A stretch of 64,000 bases of DNA from Casuarius casuarius (taxonomy: Eukaryota; Chordata; Aves; Casuariiformes; Casuariidae): the NCBI GenBank assembly GCA_003342895.1, contig PTFA01000031.1, positions 6,366,678-6,430,677 on the forward strand, written 5' to 3'. This document shows positions 55,036 to 64,000 of the stretch, in pieces; positions within the stretch are counted from its first letter, which is position 1; the number at the start of each line of letters is the position of its first letter. The notes under the pieces are model-generated. The model was not told the DNA's origin. It saw only the letters and a list, made by a program, of their open reading frames with translations, and made no database searches. The position numbers and the translations under genes are program-made.

Positions 55036-56431
55036 TTAAAAAAATTCAATGATCAATAAATTGGAAAACCATTATACCTTCACATACGATTGAAGAGACT
55101 TTTGTTTCATTTGCTGGTAGCAATCTATCTTTTAGTCACATGCAAAATTAAAAGGTATTCAAATGTAATCAATACATGAAATTTGTTTACAAATGGAAAC
55201 CAGAAATGTTGCCAGTAACAAAATAAAACAAAATATTTATGGCCCCAAAAGATGTATGATTCACACATAATGTATCTTCCTAAGAATCTGTTCAGGCACC
55301 ATTTATGCCTCATAGCAAAAATTTGTTTATAAAAAAATTAATATAAGAAGCATTACAACACTTTATAAATAATTTACAAAACATAATACAAAATTAGAAA
55401 ACTGTTAAAAAAAAAATCACTGCACATGAATTGTTTTAAGACTGTGGGATGAACATCGTTTTTTTTCTTCCAAGCTGGCAATTTGTATTTATTTTACATT
55501 TTCACCGCCCTAGTTATATCCTTGCGATATGTACTTCAGAACAGAAAGACCTTACGTAACTGCTGCCAGCATATTTTTAAACATTTAGCATCTTTCATAT
55601 ACTGTTTGGTTAACTTTTCTTCTTGGGGAATTTTTCTTCACAAAATTTAGAGCAGTTCCTGGGAGAATTGGAAATTTAGTTTCTAGGCAAAGAGTGGCTG
55701 ACCGCTATGTTCCCAGGCTGCTGATGACGGGGCAGGCGTGTGGTTTCAAGGGTGGCTGAACAGGTAATCATGTCGTGGGCATTAATGACTGGACAACTGG
55801 CAGCGTACTGCAGACACGGGTAGGACTTCAGGTGTGCCACTTCCAAATACTCTCTGTCTTCCCTGCTGGCTTCTGGGTGGTCCCCTGATTATTACATAAA
55901 TTGAATTGTGGCCAGAAATTTAGCTCTGTTAGGTATAGGCAACATAGATGTATCCATAGATATAGGTATCTATGGACAGAGAGTGAAAAAGAAAACCCAG
56001 AGGGGGAGATGTTGCACGGTGAGATTCTCCCTTGCTTCATCCTCACTTCACATGCACAGCTTGGGTAATGTTTCTTTTTTTTCCCCTCACAAAATTTACC
56101 TGTGGTTACTGAGATTTTTTCCCCAGCAGATATTTAAATGTCAACACTCGGAAAAGAGTCGATAACAATTTTCACTCTCTGCCTCATAAAAGCAATACTG
56201 AAAATATCCTTATACATATCCCACTGAAATTTAAAGTCTAAAATGCATTCACTGGATGTGAGCCCAGCCTGGAGTACTGTATCCTCAGTGCTCTCCAGCC
56301 CTGACCTTTGAGAGTGCTCACATTTAGATGCAGCTTTGGGCACAGATGATGGTCTCTGAAGCCTTTAAACTCCACCAACCATGCAGCAAATACCTCATTG
56401 TACAAGGCAAGTCTCATCAATAAAATAGTGA

Positions 56432-56498
56432 GGGCCAGATTCAAAGCCCAATGAAATCAATGGGAGTCCCTTTCTTTCACTAAGTTTTGGATATAGCC
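56432..56498. repeat. Decayed palindromic (MITE-like) repeat in the POU6F2 3' UTR region
   Basis: Starts GGGCCAGATTCAAAGCCCAA and continues TGAAATCAATGGGAGTC, ending TTTTGGATATAGCC. It matches the common archosaur/turtle palindromic repeat of the form GGGCC..ATCCAAAGCCCATTGAAGTCAATGGGAGTC...CTTTGGATCAGGCCC. The two ends still pair at about 11 of 16 positions, so the inverted structure is visible although decayed. Confidence 0.55.
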
Positions 56499-57755
56499 TT
56501 GAGTTCTTGAAAATATAACTCTGTAAGAGAGGCATCATTTGAAGGCTCTAGTACTTCAGAAGCCTCCTTCAAAGTTCAAGGTAGACCAGCAAAAAATCCA
56601 GTACAACCATTCTGAAGTGAGGGAGTGTAATCAGGAGTTATACCAGCAGAATTTTACTCTACCACCTCTACAGAGAGCCGAATTGAAATCCCAAAAGTTA
56701 ACTTTTGGAAAGTCCTGATCAAGATGTAGCTTCTATCCTAATAATGGGCTGAACCCCAAAGGCTGGAGCAGAACTCAGCAGAAGATGAAAATTGCAGGTA
56801 GGTGTCATGGGTCAGTTCATACCCCTTCCAGGACCTGCAACACCCTTACCTCTTTCTGAGCCTTCCTGTCTTGCAGGTCCAATGACCATAATATTTTAGA
56901 AGATGCTTCTCCAATCAAAAAGGAAGCCACAGAGATAAGTTGTCATTGAAGGAAAATCTCCTCACCTGAAACATCTTACAGGTGACCCACCTCACTATTC
57001 CCAAAGGATATTCAATGGGTTTCCCTATATCTTGATTGTTTAGTTTTGCCAGTGACCACAGCAAACACCCCCACAAACCCACCCTCCCACCAAACAGTAG
57101 CAGTCAGCAGGGCAAACATCATTATCAGGGTAACAAAAAAAAAAGGCAGAAGGAACAAAGCACTACCACTGAAACAGTCCACAGTGATGTAACGATCCAA
57201 ACGTCCTCATCACTTCTTGGCCTGTCCTTCCATTTTCATCAGAATCTCAAGAAATTTCTTTGGCTATCAGACTTTGGAGAGAAATTGCTTCAAACAGAAC
57301 CATAATATAGATGCAGTACTGAACCAAGTGTGCAGTTTACATTTATACTACAAAATGAGTTTTGGTAACCTCTCCAGGTTCGTGGCCAAAGGACAGAGAA
57401 ATCCCAAGCTACGCAGTCGACAATAAGCACAATGTTCCGCGTGGGCTGACAGTTCATCAGACACAATCCTAATCCTTCTTTGTCCTCTATTGCATTTCAG
57501 CATATCAATATAAAAGTGTTTAGGTTTCACTTTTCTTTTTAAAAATCTTCAAACAGTACTGGGGTATGTGAGTGCAGGGAAGGGGTGGAGAATGAGCTGG
57601 AAGGGGGGAGGCAGCAAAAGGGGTCAGAAAAAAAAATCAAAAATAGAAATGCAAACCAAGATTTACACCCTTGGAAGAGAAATATTAAATCCCACAAATC
57701 ACAATAAAAATAAATTATTTTTGGCACCCAAACACTAGGAGATTGCAAAACTGTT

Positions 57756-57833
57756 GAAAAGAAAAGAAAAATGAAAAATAAAAGAAAAGAGAAGAGAAGA
57801 AAAGAAAAGAAGAGAAAAGAGGAGAAAAGGAGG
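57756..57833 (+). repeat. Polypurine (GAAAA/GAGAA)n tract
   Basis: About 78 bp made almost only of A and G in GAAAAGAAAAG and GAGAAGAGAA variants, interrupted by single T bases. On the POU6F2 strand it is a C/U-rich tract within the putative 3' UTR, a possible binding site for pyrimidine-tract-binding proteins (inference). Confidence 0.9.
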
Positions 57834-58271
57834 TGACCACTATGGAATGGCTTTAACACCTGTTTCTACACACCTGCAGGGGGTGCAAACAAGGATGACA
57901 GAAATTAATCTTGTTGTTTTCATTTTTGTAAAATACAAATGTAAAAATTCGTAACACAATTTTACACTCATAAAAGAGTACACTAACAATCTAGTTTGCA
58001 ATGCCATGTTTCTGACTTTGGTTAATAGTTTTCATAGTGAATCAGCACTTGATACCTGAAAGGCTACAATCACTCCTCCAGGTGGCAGGCTTGTATTCTC
58101 TTTTAAACAGATAAAAGTTTTTTTCTTTTTTTGTTTTTTTTTTTGTTTTGTTTTTCCTTAAAATGTGTTCACATTTTCATAATATACAGAAAAAAAGTAA
58201 GCAGTTATTTGGTTTACTTTAAGTCCATTTAAAAAAACTGGCTTTTTCTTTCTTTTGGAACTAATTCTACG

Positions 58272-58285
58272 ACACACACACACAC
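58272..58285 (+). repeat. Short (AC)n repeat in the putative 3' UTR
   Basis: Seven AC units; (GT)n on the POU6F2 strand. Confidence 0.9.
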
Positions 58286-58481
58286 TAAGTGTTGTGTATT
58301 TTTTGTTTTGCTTTTATATAGGAAAACCCATGGACATTTATAAACTGTTCTGTCCTTCTTGTAGTTTTCTCAGTCTTTTACTTACAAGGGTGATGAACAG
58401 GTATTTTCACAGAGTTCGAACGGTTACGTTTCTGTTGGTGTGGTTATTTTGTGTGTGGTTTGGCTTGGTTTGGTTTTGTTT

Positions 58482-58986
58482 TTAGGAGTTTTCTTCCAGC
58501 GAGTCTGTTAAAGGCTCCATAGGAACTGCTGTCGCAGGCTCGTGCTGTTTCAAACGTTTAATTGTGTTCTTCAGTGCTTGCCTCTTATTGCAGAACCAAA
58601 CTCTAACTACTTCGCGGTCATAGTTCAGTTTCTCGGCAATCTCTGTCATTTCCTGCCCAGAGGGGTGCGTGTTCTTCTCAAAGTGGGCATTCAAGATCTC
58701 AAGGGCTTGGGGCGTGAATGAGGTACGCCGCTTGCGCTTTTTGGATGGTTCGCTGCCGATAAACTCGGTAAGGTTCTGCGTACCTGCTCGATGGCGGGCC
58801 TCAGCCTCAGCCATCCACCGCTCAAGCACCGGCTTTATCTTCTGGGCACTTTTAGGGGTGATGTCCAGCTTTTCAAACCTGGCAGGATACAAAAGGCCAG
58901 GGTTCAGTTTGGCTGTCAGACTGCTAGCTATAGTGTTCTCTTGGGCTTCCTGTGGTAGGAAAAAGTGGCTTCTCAGGATGGTGTGT
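58482..58986 (-). CDS. POU6F2: POU6F2 terminal coding exon: end of POU-specific domain, homeodomain, stop
   Basis: Last coding exon, read leftward from the acceptor TTTTCCCTCAG|ACACAC to a TAA stop at 58484-58482. In order it encodes an optional 36-residue insert (58985-58878), then RFEKLDITPKSAQKIKPVLE, the second half of the POU-specific recognition helix and helix 4. A linker with LTEFIGSEPS follows, then a 60-residue homeodomain at 58742-58563 beginning KKRKRRTSF. Its recognition helix reads VRVWFCNKRQALKN, with W48, F49, POU-type C50 and N51 all present. The tail ends MEPLTDSLEENS, which I recognise as the POU6F2 C-terminus. The reading frame is open throughout, with no frameshift. The first base completes the Arg codon begun in the exon at 62338-62506. 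Both DNA-binding halves look intact, so this is a functional gene and not a retrocopy: the intron is present. Confidence 0.96.
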
Positions 58987-58994
58987 CTGAGGGA
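58876..58994 (-). promoter_or_regulatory. POU6F2: Tandem alternative 3' splice sites giving POU6F2 isoforms with or without a 36-aa insert
   Basis: Two AG acceptors precede the same reading frame. The distal one (exon starts at 58986) has a strong pyrimidine tract, CTCTTCTTTCTCAATTTTCCCTCAG in two abutting parts. The proximal one (exon starts at 58878) is CTTTTGTATCCTGCCAG|GTTTGAAAAG. They are exactly 108 nt apart, 36 codons. With the preceding exon ending in AG, either choice restores an Arg codon (AG|A or AG|G). The insert starts HTILRSHFF and ends LLYPAR. It falls between Arg and Phe of the SAICRFEKL helix. Mammalian POU6F2 is known to have isoforms differing by 36 residues at this point. 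Actual use here is inferred. Confidence 0.85.
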
Positions 58995-61900
58995 AAATTG
59001 AGAAAGAAGAGTCTTACACTGATGCTCTGCCAGGGTGGGACTTCCTGCCTGCCTGACTAAGTGACTGGCAGAGGTAATTTACAATGGATTACGAAAACTA
59101 TCAGATAGGTATATATATAAATATATATACAGCTAGACATTTAAGCCAACACCAAATGAACACTACAACAAAATTCTAAGTACACTACATAATACAGGCT
59201 ATAAGTTCAGTTTTCATATTTCTGACGACCTTCAAAACCCTTAAGGCTAAGCCTAATTACAGGAAATGACATCAAAGGCAATTTTTTTTTATCATCTCAT
59301 CTTTGCGATTAGTCCTTTTGTTTCCCCTCCCCTCCCATGTTGTCCAAACGCCACAGCTTTAATAATATGAACCATTGGCAGCTACTAGTCTTTGAATATC
59401 AGGTTTCCTTTCCTTTCATTTTTCAGCAATTTTCACTGTTTGCAAGTTAATACCATGTCCCTTTTCTGGGTCGGAAAAAGATTCCCATAGCTACTGTGGT
59501 GTTCAGCTGAAACAGCTGGACACTTTGCAATTATCTTGACTACCCCCACAATGTGCTAAGACAGACTCATGTCTTCCAGATGAAACCCAGCATAACAGTC
59601 TACTAATATGCTGTGGCACCAAGCTGGGTTTATTGTGGGATTTCTGCAAACTGTACCAGAATGATATCATTTCCTGTAAATGAGGTCTTCTATATATCAT
59701 TTTGCCATCAAAAGTCTTTTGCCAAACCAGATTTTACAAGTATTATAAAACATCTGGAAAAGCAGCCACACAAAGCTTTAATCCTTTCAAAAGCAAGCAG
59801 AAGAGCTGAAGTCACATTTCAAGCCTTACACATACTTATTTCTTTCATTTATCAAGTTCATCCTCTCTTGCTAGGCATTTAAAAAGTCTTAATCCAGTTT
59901 CTCTGATGCCAACCGTTTGTATTTCTCCACTTTGCCTATGCCCACCCTGCACCTTGCGGTATTTAATGTGGAAAGGCAACAGATACTGTGCAGCAACATT
60001 GCCCTATCCAGCCCGCCCAGTGCTGAAATGCCCCTGCCGCCGCTCATCACAGCGCGCCTTGACGGTGAGACAGATTGAACCAAGGCCTTTGTGCAAAACA
60101 ACTTGGTGACTGGAGTTGGCAATATTTACTGTCTATATTCAGCGAGTGGCAGCTGCAGAAAATATTCCAGCAGGAAACAATGCAGTTCTCACAAAGAACA
60201 AGACAAGAAATAATTCCAAATAACACTCCAAAGAATTTATGACTGGTGCCCGGAAACCTATTGTGGTATTGACTGCAAGGTGTCCTTCCTTGGTGTCCAG
60301 TGATATTTCAATCTGCAGTTTATGTTTTAGAATTTCTTGTGTCTAGTTAAGAAAATGCAGGCTTTTTTGCAGGCAGAACACATTAGCAAGGCGGTATATT
60401 GTTGATATGCCCTGCAAAGGGCACCGGGAGACTCTACTTGTGCCTCTGAGTTGGTCATTCAACTTGCTTATCTTTCTGCCCCTTGCATTACCCTGGAGTT
60501 CATACTGAAAACCCCTTGTTACCATTAAAAGGAAAGTTGAACCTACTGTTTCTGAGGAACAGCATACTGCCAATGAGGCAGTTTGTCTTGATGCTTAACA
60601 AGAAATGCACAGTCATAGCAAATTATTACACCCCCAAATGACTGATAGCCATTTGGGCATTGAAGAAAGGTTGCACTACAACCTTGCAAGTATTTGGGAC
60701 CAGCTTCTACACCTGGTCCTCATGTTCTGAGTAACGGGTTCCTCGAAGGAGCTCTCCATAGAAGGACTCCACATTCTGGTTGTAAGCTATATTTGTGTTC
60801 CAACTTCATCTTTGTTTGGATTTTCTTAATAACAGGCTAGTGGGAAACCCTTTCTGTTAGTTAAATTCAAACCATCCTCAGTGGTTTTTTCAGCTGTAAG
60901 GTAGATGGAAGAAATGAGAAGACAACAAACTAGACACAAGCAAGGGAAACTGCAATTTATCAATTTAAAGTATAATATGTTAAACAACAACTTAAGGATA
61001 CAACAAATTGGCAATTGCTAAAAACTCTGCCTGTTTTAGGCATTCTTTACCAATTGACCATAGGGAAGAAAAAAATAAAATTAATCCTTAGCAACAGGGA
61101 GCAATAGCATTCATATCACTGGCATCGCTTGTTAGTGTTGATGCTGCAGTACATGTTTCCTATAACGATATACAAGCCTTGAAACAAACTTCCCAGCAGT
61201 AGTATCCTTGTATAGACTGAATAAAGGTTATTTTCTACAGGGAGGTATCTTATAAGAAAAAACAGTAGGGGAGGCCATAGAAGTGAGAGGATCCTATGGA
61301 GCTTTTTGTATTTAACAACAATCAATGGGTTTTATGGAAAATCATTGAGCAAAATGTGAGCTGCAAGCTCACTACCCCATACTGATGTTATTTATAACCT
61401 TAGTCTTAAACTGCAGGAAAAGTACACTTCCGTTCTATGGGGAATACATTAAAAGTATAAAGAGCAGATAAAAAGACAGAGCATTTCATGGATCACCAAG
61501 AACAAAATCCACTTAAATGAGCTTAGAGTTGGTTTCTTGGCTTTCGCTGATGGAGAAGGACTATAAGGCATTGCCCAAGAGGAAAAAGCTGTTACCTAAG
61601 TGTGTTTGTTACCTCATGCATAAACATGGGATTACTGTAACACACATACATGCATACAGGGCGTTTGCTTCTAACTATTTGACTTTAACTCTGCCAAGAC
61701 TGTATTATCATTTCCTATGATTAGGGCTGCCAAGACTGTATTATCATTTCTTATGATTAGGGCAGATTTCTACTTCTCCTTTGCCTACATGGCCTTTTTT
61801 TTTTTTTTTAATAAGCATTTGGGTGATAAAAGATGAATAGCTGCTGGTTCGCAAGATAGCAGGAAGGATAATTTTTTCCCTTCTGTGTTGCCTAGGTAAA

Positions 61901-62337
61901 TCATCATTAACATCCTATATGTGAAGTGCTAACCACAGTAATACAGGTTTTAACTTAGCAGGGATGCAGCCATGAAATATTTGTTCAGTAACCCTATCTG
62001 TAGAAAATGGCACAGTATGAAGAGGGTCAGCTGGTGCTTATCCAGCACCAGCAGGGTCTCCAGCTTGTCTAGTGAATTAAGTCTAAATGCCAGGAACATT
62101 GTTTCTCACTTGTTAAAAAAAGAAGAAGGGGAAAAAAAGACTAAAGTTATGTTAGGGGCACACAATAAGAACATTTTATCTGCCAGCTACCAACAACATT
62201 ATTGGCTAGTTTAAGTCCCAGATTAAATAATACGTTCTAAAGACATATGACTCAAACACAAGCAGGCTCCTCACAATAAGGTGAATAATTATCCAGAACA
62301 AAGAGAGGAGAATAGAGTTTATGATGTAACTTGTTAC
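58987..62337 (-). other. POU6F2: POU6F2 intron between the POU-specific and homeodomain exons
   Basis: A 3,351-bp intron bounded by GTAACAAG (donor, right side) and TTTTCCCTCAG (acceptor, left side). I see no further coding exon in it. It contains a 36-bp tandem duplication at 61691-61762, a T-run near 61797-61811 and a small GC- and CpG-rich patch at about 60001-60070 (CCCGCCC, CCGCCGC, GCGCGCC) that stands out from AT-rich surroundings. The short reading frames on either strand show no recognisable domain. Confidence 0.85.
61691..61762 (+). repeat. POU6F2: 36-bp tandem duplication in the POU6F2 intron
   Basis: The unit CTGCCAAGACTGTATTATCA + TTTCCTATGATTAGGG occurs twice head to tail (61691-61726 and 61727-61762) with one C/T difference. 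So few differences over 36 bp point to a recent event. Confidence 0.95.
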
Positions 62338-62506
62338 CTGCAGATGGCAGACTGGCTATAGGCTGGGCCTTCGGTGGCGCTTAGAGCTTGGCCAACTTGA
62401 GTCTGTGTCAGGCCAAGGGAGAGGCGCCGGATTTTAAAAGCTTTGGCAAATTCTCGGATTTCCTCCAGATTCACCCCATCCACCTCTCCAGTGGCTGTTT
62501 GAGGAT
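62338..62506 (-). CDS. POU6F2: POU6F2 exon encoding the first part of the POU-specific domain
   Basis: Internal coding exon of a POU-class-6 transcription factor, a nuclear DNA-binding protein of developing retina, brain and kidney. Read on the minus strand it follows an acceptor ending TTTCAACAG and ends at a donor AG|GTAACAAG. It is 169 nt long: two bases of a split codon, 55 full codons, then two bases (AG) of the next split codon. The translation starts PQTATGEVDGVNLEE and runs through REFAKAFKIRRLSLGLTQTQ and VGQALSATEGPAYSQSAIC, which are helices 1-2 and the start of helix 3 of a POU-specific domain. The match is to POU6F2 as I remember the human protein; the paralogue POU6F1 is the main alternative, but the C-terminus of the next exon favours POU6F2. 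Phase fits the downstream exon with both of its acceptors. Upstream exons lie beyond the right edge, so the gene is partial here. Confidence 0.95.
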
Positions 62507-64000
62507 CTGTTGAAATATTTTTTAATAGTGTCAGTTCTTCATGTCACGTAAGAGTAGAAAAAGCTTACACAAGATTTCATTGTCAAAATGTTTTTTTCTA
62601 GATTTTTTTCATACTTGTCCCTTTCTCTTCTTTCCCAGAAACAGGCTGTCCTGTCAGAGGTGTCACAAAGCATGCTCAGATTGCTACAACACTAACGAGG
62701 CTGCAGCATTTCCAGGTGGTGGTGAAAAATTTTTCAAAGGTGCTGAACTCCTGAAAATGTCCAACTCATTTCAGAGTCAGTGGGTGTAGCTGGACTCCTC
62801 ACTGCCATTTGTGCTTTGGAAAATTTCCACCAATTTTGACAAATCATGTTCCCCGTTTCCCCTTATCACATACACAAGAAGGGTTGGTGTTTACTTATTT
62901 GCAGTCTGTGGGGAGGGCTAAACATATGCACAAACTGCCTGGGTGTTTAATTTGAAATCAAGACTTTCCACTTCATCTGAAATTAACACAAAATAAGGAT
63001 ATTCACAAACCTTCCCTCCCTCTTCCACAACACCCAATGCAGACCACCATCCAAATATCCAAAACAACCCAGCAAACAAACAAGCCCAAACAAAACGCTC
63101 CCTTTAAAATTTCCTTCATTTTATAAATTAGTTCTTAAAATATGCCTTTCTAGGAAGCAGCCCTTCAGGCTTTTCATTCTGCCTCCCATCAGGTTGATAA
63201 TCAAGGAGCAGTACATTTGCAACATCAGCTGTTATGTTTCAGATGGTAATGCTGCACAATTTTTTACTTTTACATTAGACCCTCAGAAGATAATGCTTAT
63301 GATGCTGTGAGAATAAATCTGTCCTTCCTCTCCGTAGCAGTTTACTGACACAGACGCCTTTGTCCCTGAAAGGGCACATAATAAAGGATGTCTACCAGAG
63401 GAAAGCTCCTTTGGTGCTGGATAACTCGGTCAATTTAGGACTTATCAAGGGAAATGACACAACAGCTGGAGAATGGAACTTCCCCCCCCCCCCAGGCTAC
63501 TGATCCCTGGCTAAATGAAAGCATTTGCCAAGCTGGAGACAGCATGGGACTGGGATGGGGGAAGATTTCAATGTTGTGCAATCCTGCGTGTAGTGAAGCC
63601 ATTCTCCCAGTGAGACATCTCTATTGTTCTTCAGCTCATTCCTCAGACTTCTTAGGTGAAAAGTTTTCACCACAATAACACATCAATTTCTGTAAATGCA
63701 AGCAGTTGTCCAAGGACGGTGCTAGACTACATTACTATTCTGAATCCCATATTAGAGTGGTTCCTGCTAGTAGTGCTATAGTTAAGAGCTTGCAGGCATT
63801 ACAGTAACAAAGCTTTTATTTTCCAGGGTTTATAAGCCTGATGTAAAATTCCCTTAGGATGGAAATGTCCTATAAAAAATCTTTTAGTTCAATAATAGAG
63901 AGACAGAGGGAAGAAGTTTTTCTGCTATATAAATTTAGCCTATACTGATTAGCAGCTTGAGTGAAAAAAGCACACATAGCAATAGGGTTTTAAAAATACT
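62507..64000 (-). other. POU6F2: Partial POU6F2 intron upstream of the POU-specific exon
   Basis: The preceding intron begins immediately right of the acceptor at 62507 and continues past the window edge. Nothing coding is recognisable. It holds a 12-C homopolymer at 63482-63493 and otherwise ordinary AT-rich sequence. Its 5' donor is not in the window. Confidence 0.8.
63482..63493 (+). repeat. Poly-C run (12)
   Basis: Twelve consecutive C bases within the upstream POU6F2 intron; its length is prone to sequencing error. Confidence 0.9.

Larger units (their letters stand above)
53925..58481 (-). other. POU6F2: Probable long 3' untranslated region of POU6F2
   Basis: Leftward of the TAA stop there is about 4.5 kb of AT-rich sequence with no recognisable gene. 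On the minus strand AATAAA occurs at 55488-55493, 54605-54610, around 54065-54075 and at 53945-53950. The last is followed by sequence containing CATGTGTTTGTCTT, a plausible GU/U-rich downstream element. The region also carries a pyrimidine tract (complement of 57756-57833), an (ATT)n repeat (complement of 54350-54388), a TA repeat (55017-55035) and one old palindromic repeat (56432-56498). The true 3' end is inferred; a shorter UTR is possible. Confidence 0.4.

Noticed and set aside
56254..56300. CR1-like phrase GCCTGGAGTACTGTATCCTC
   Set aside because: Resembles an internal CR1 phrase (CTGGAGTACTGTGTCCAG), but similarity does not extend on either side, so it was not called.
58669..59001. 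110-codon plus-strand frame over the POU6F2 terminal exon
   Set aside because: Antisense shadow of the conserved POU6F2 coding sequence.
1..64000. CRISPR arrays, tRNA or rRNA genes, prokaryotic operons, endogenous viral genes
   Set aside because: No regularly spaced repeats, no cloverleaf or ribosomal sequence, and no reverse-transcriptase or capsid motif was seen in any frame; the window is vertebrate nuclear DNA.

Overview
This is vertebrate nuclear DNA, most likely from a bird. The evidence is spliced exons with GT-AG borders, AT-rich intergenic sequence with almost no long reading frames, a 3'-end fragment of a CR1 LINE (the dominant retroelement of birds and reptiles), and decayed palindromic repeats of the kind common in archosaurs and turtles. 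The low repeat load favours a bird over a turtle or crocodilian. I see no prokaryotic genes, no RNA genes and no CRISPR array.

Only one protein-coding gene can be firmly supported. It is the 3' end of POU6F2 (POU class 6 homeobox 2), on the minus strand. Two coding exons lie in the window: the exon with the first part of the POU-specific domain (62338-62506), and the terminal coding exon with the rest of that domain, the whole homeodomain and the stop codon (58482-58986). A 3.35-kb intron separates them. The terminal exon has two in-frame acceptors 108 bp apart. Using the upstream one adds 36 residues inside the DNA-recognition helix of the POU-specific domain, which matches the two isoforms known in mammals. 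A long 3' UTR probably runs leftward to about 53.93 kb. Sequence from 62507 to the right edge is the preceding intron.

The leftmost ~53.9 kb is gene-poor sequence downstream of POU6F2; I found no exon of another gene. It holds scattered fossils: a CORE-SINE/MIR-like fragment (18.9 kb), a GC-rich quasi-repetitive block (22.2-23.05 kb), the CR1 fragment (28.6 kb), a coding-like multi-frame stretch of unknown identity (31.1-31.7 kb), palindromic-repeat fragments (33.8 and 40.2 kb), a CpG-rich patch with a 151-codon reading frame (42.9-43.4 kb), a 140-bp direct repeat pair (44.1 and 44.7 kb), and a decayed C2H2 zinc-finger remnant (48.4-48.55 kb). A 13-N assembly gap sits at 6747-6759 between a C-run and an A-run. 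I did not find a novel multi-gene system. The most informative points are the tandem-acceptor POU-domain insert and the unexplained blocks at 22.2, 31.1, 42.9 and 44.1 kb.
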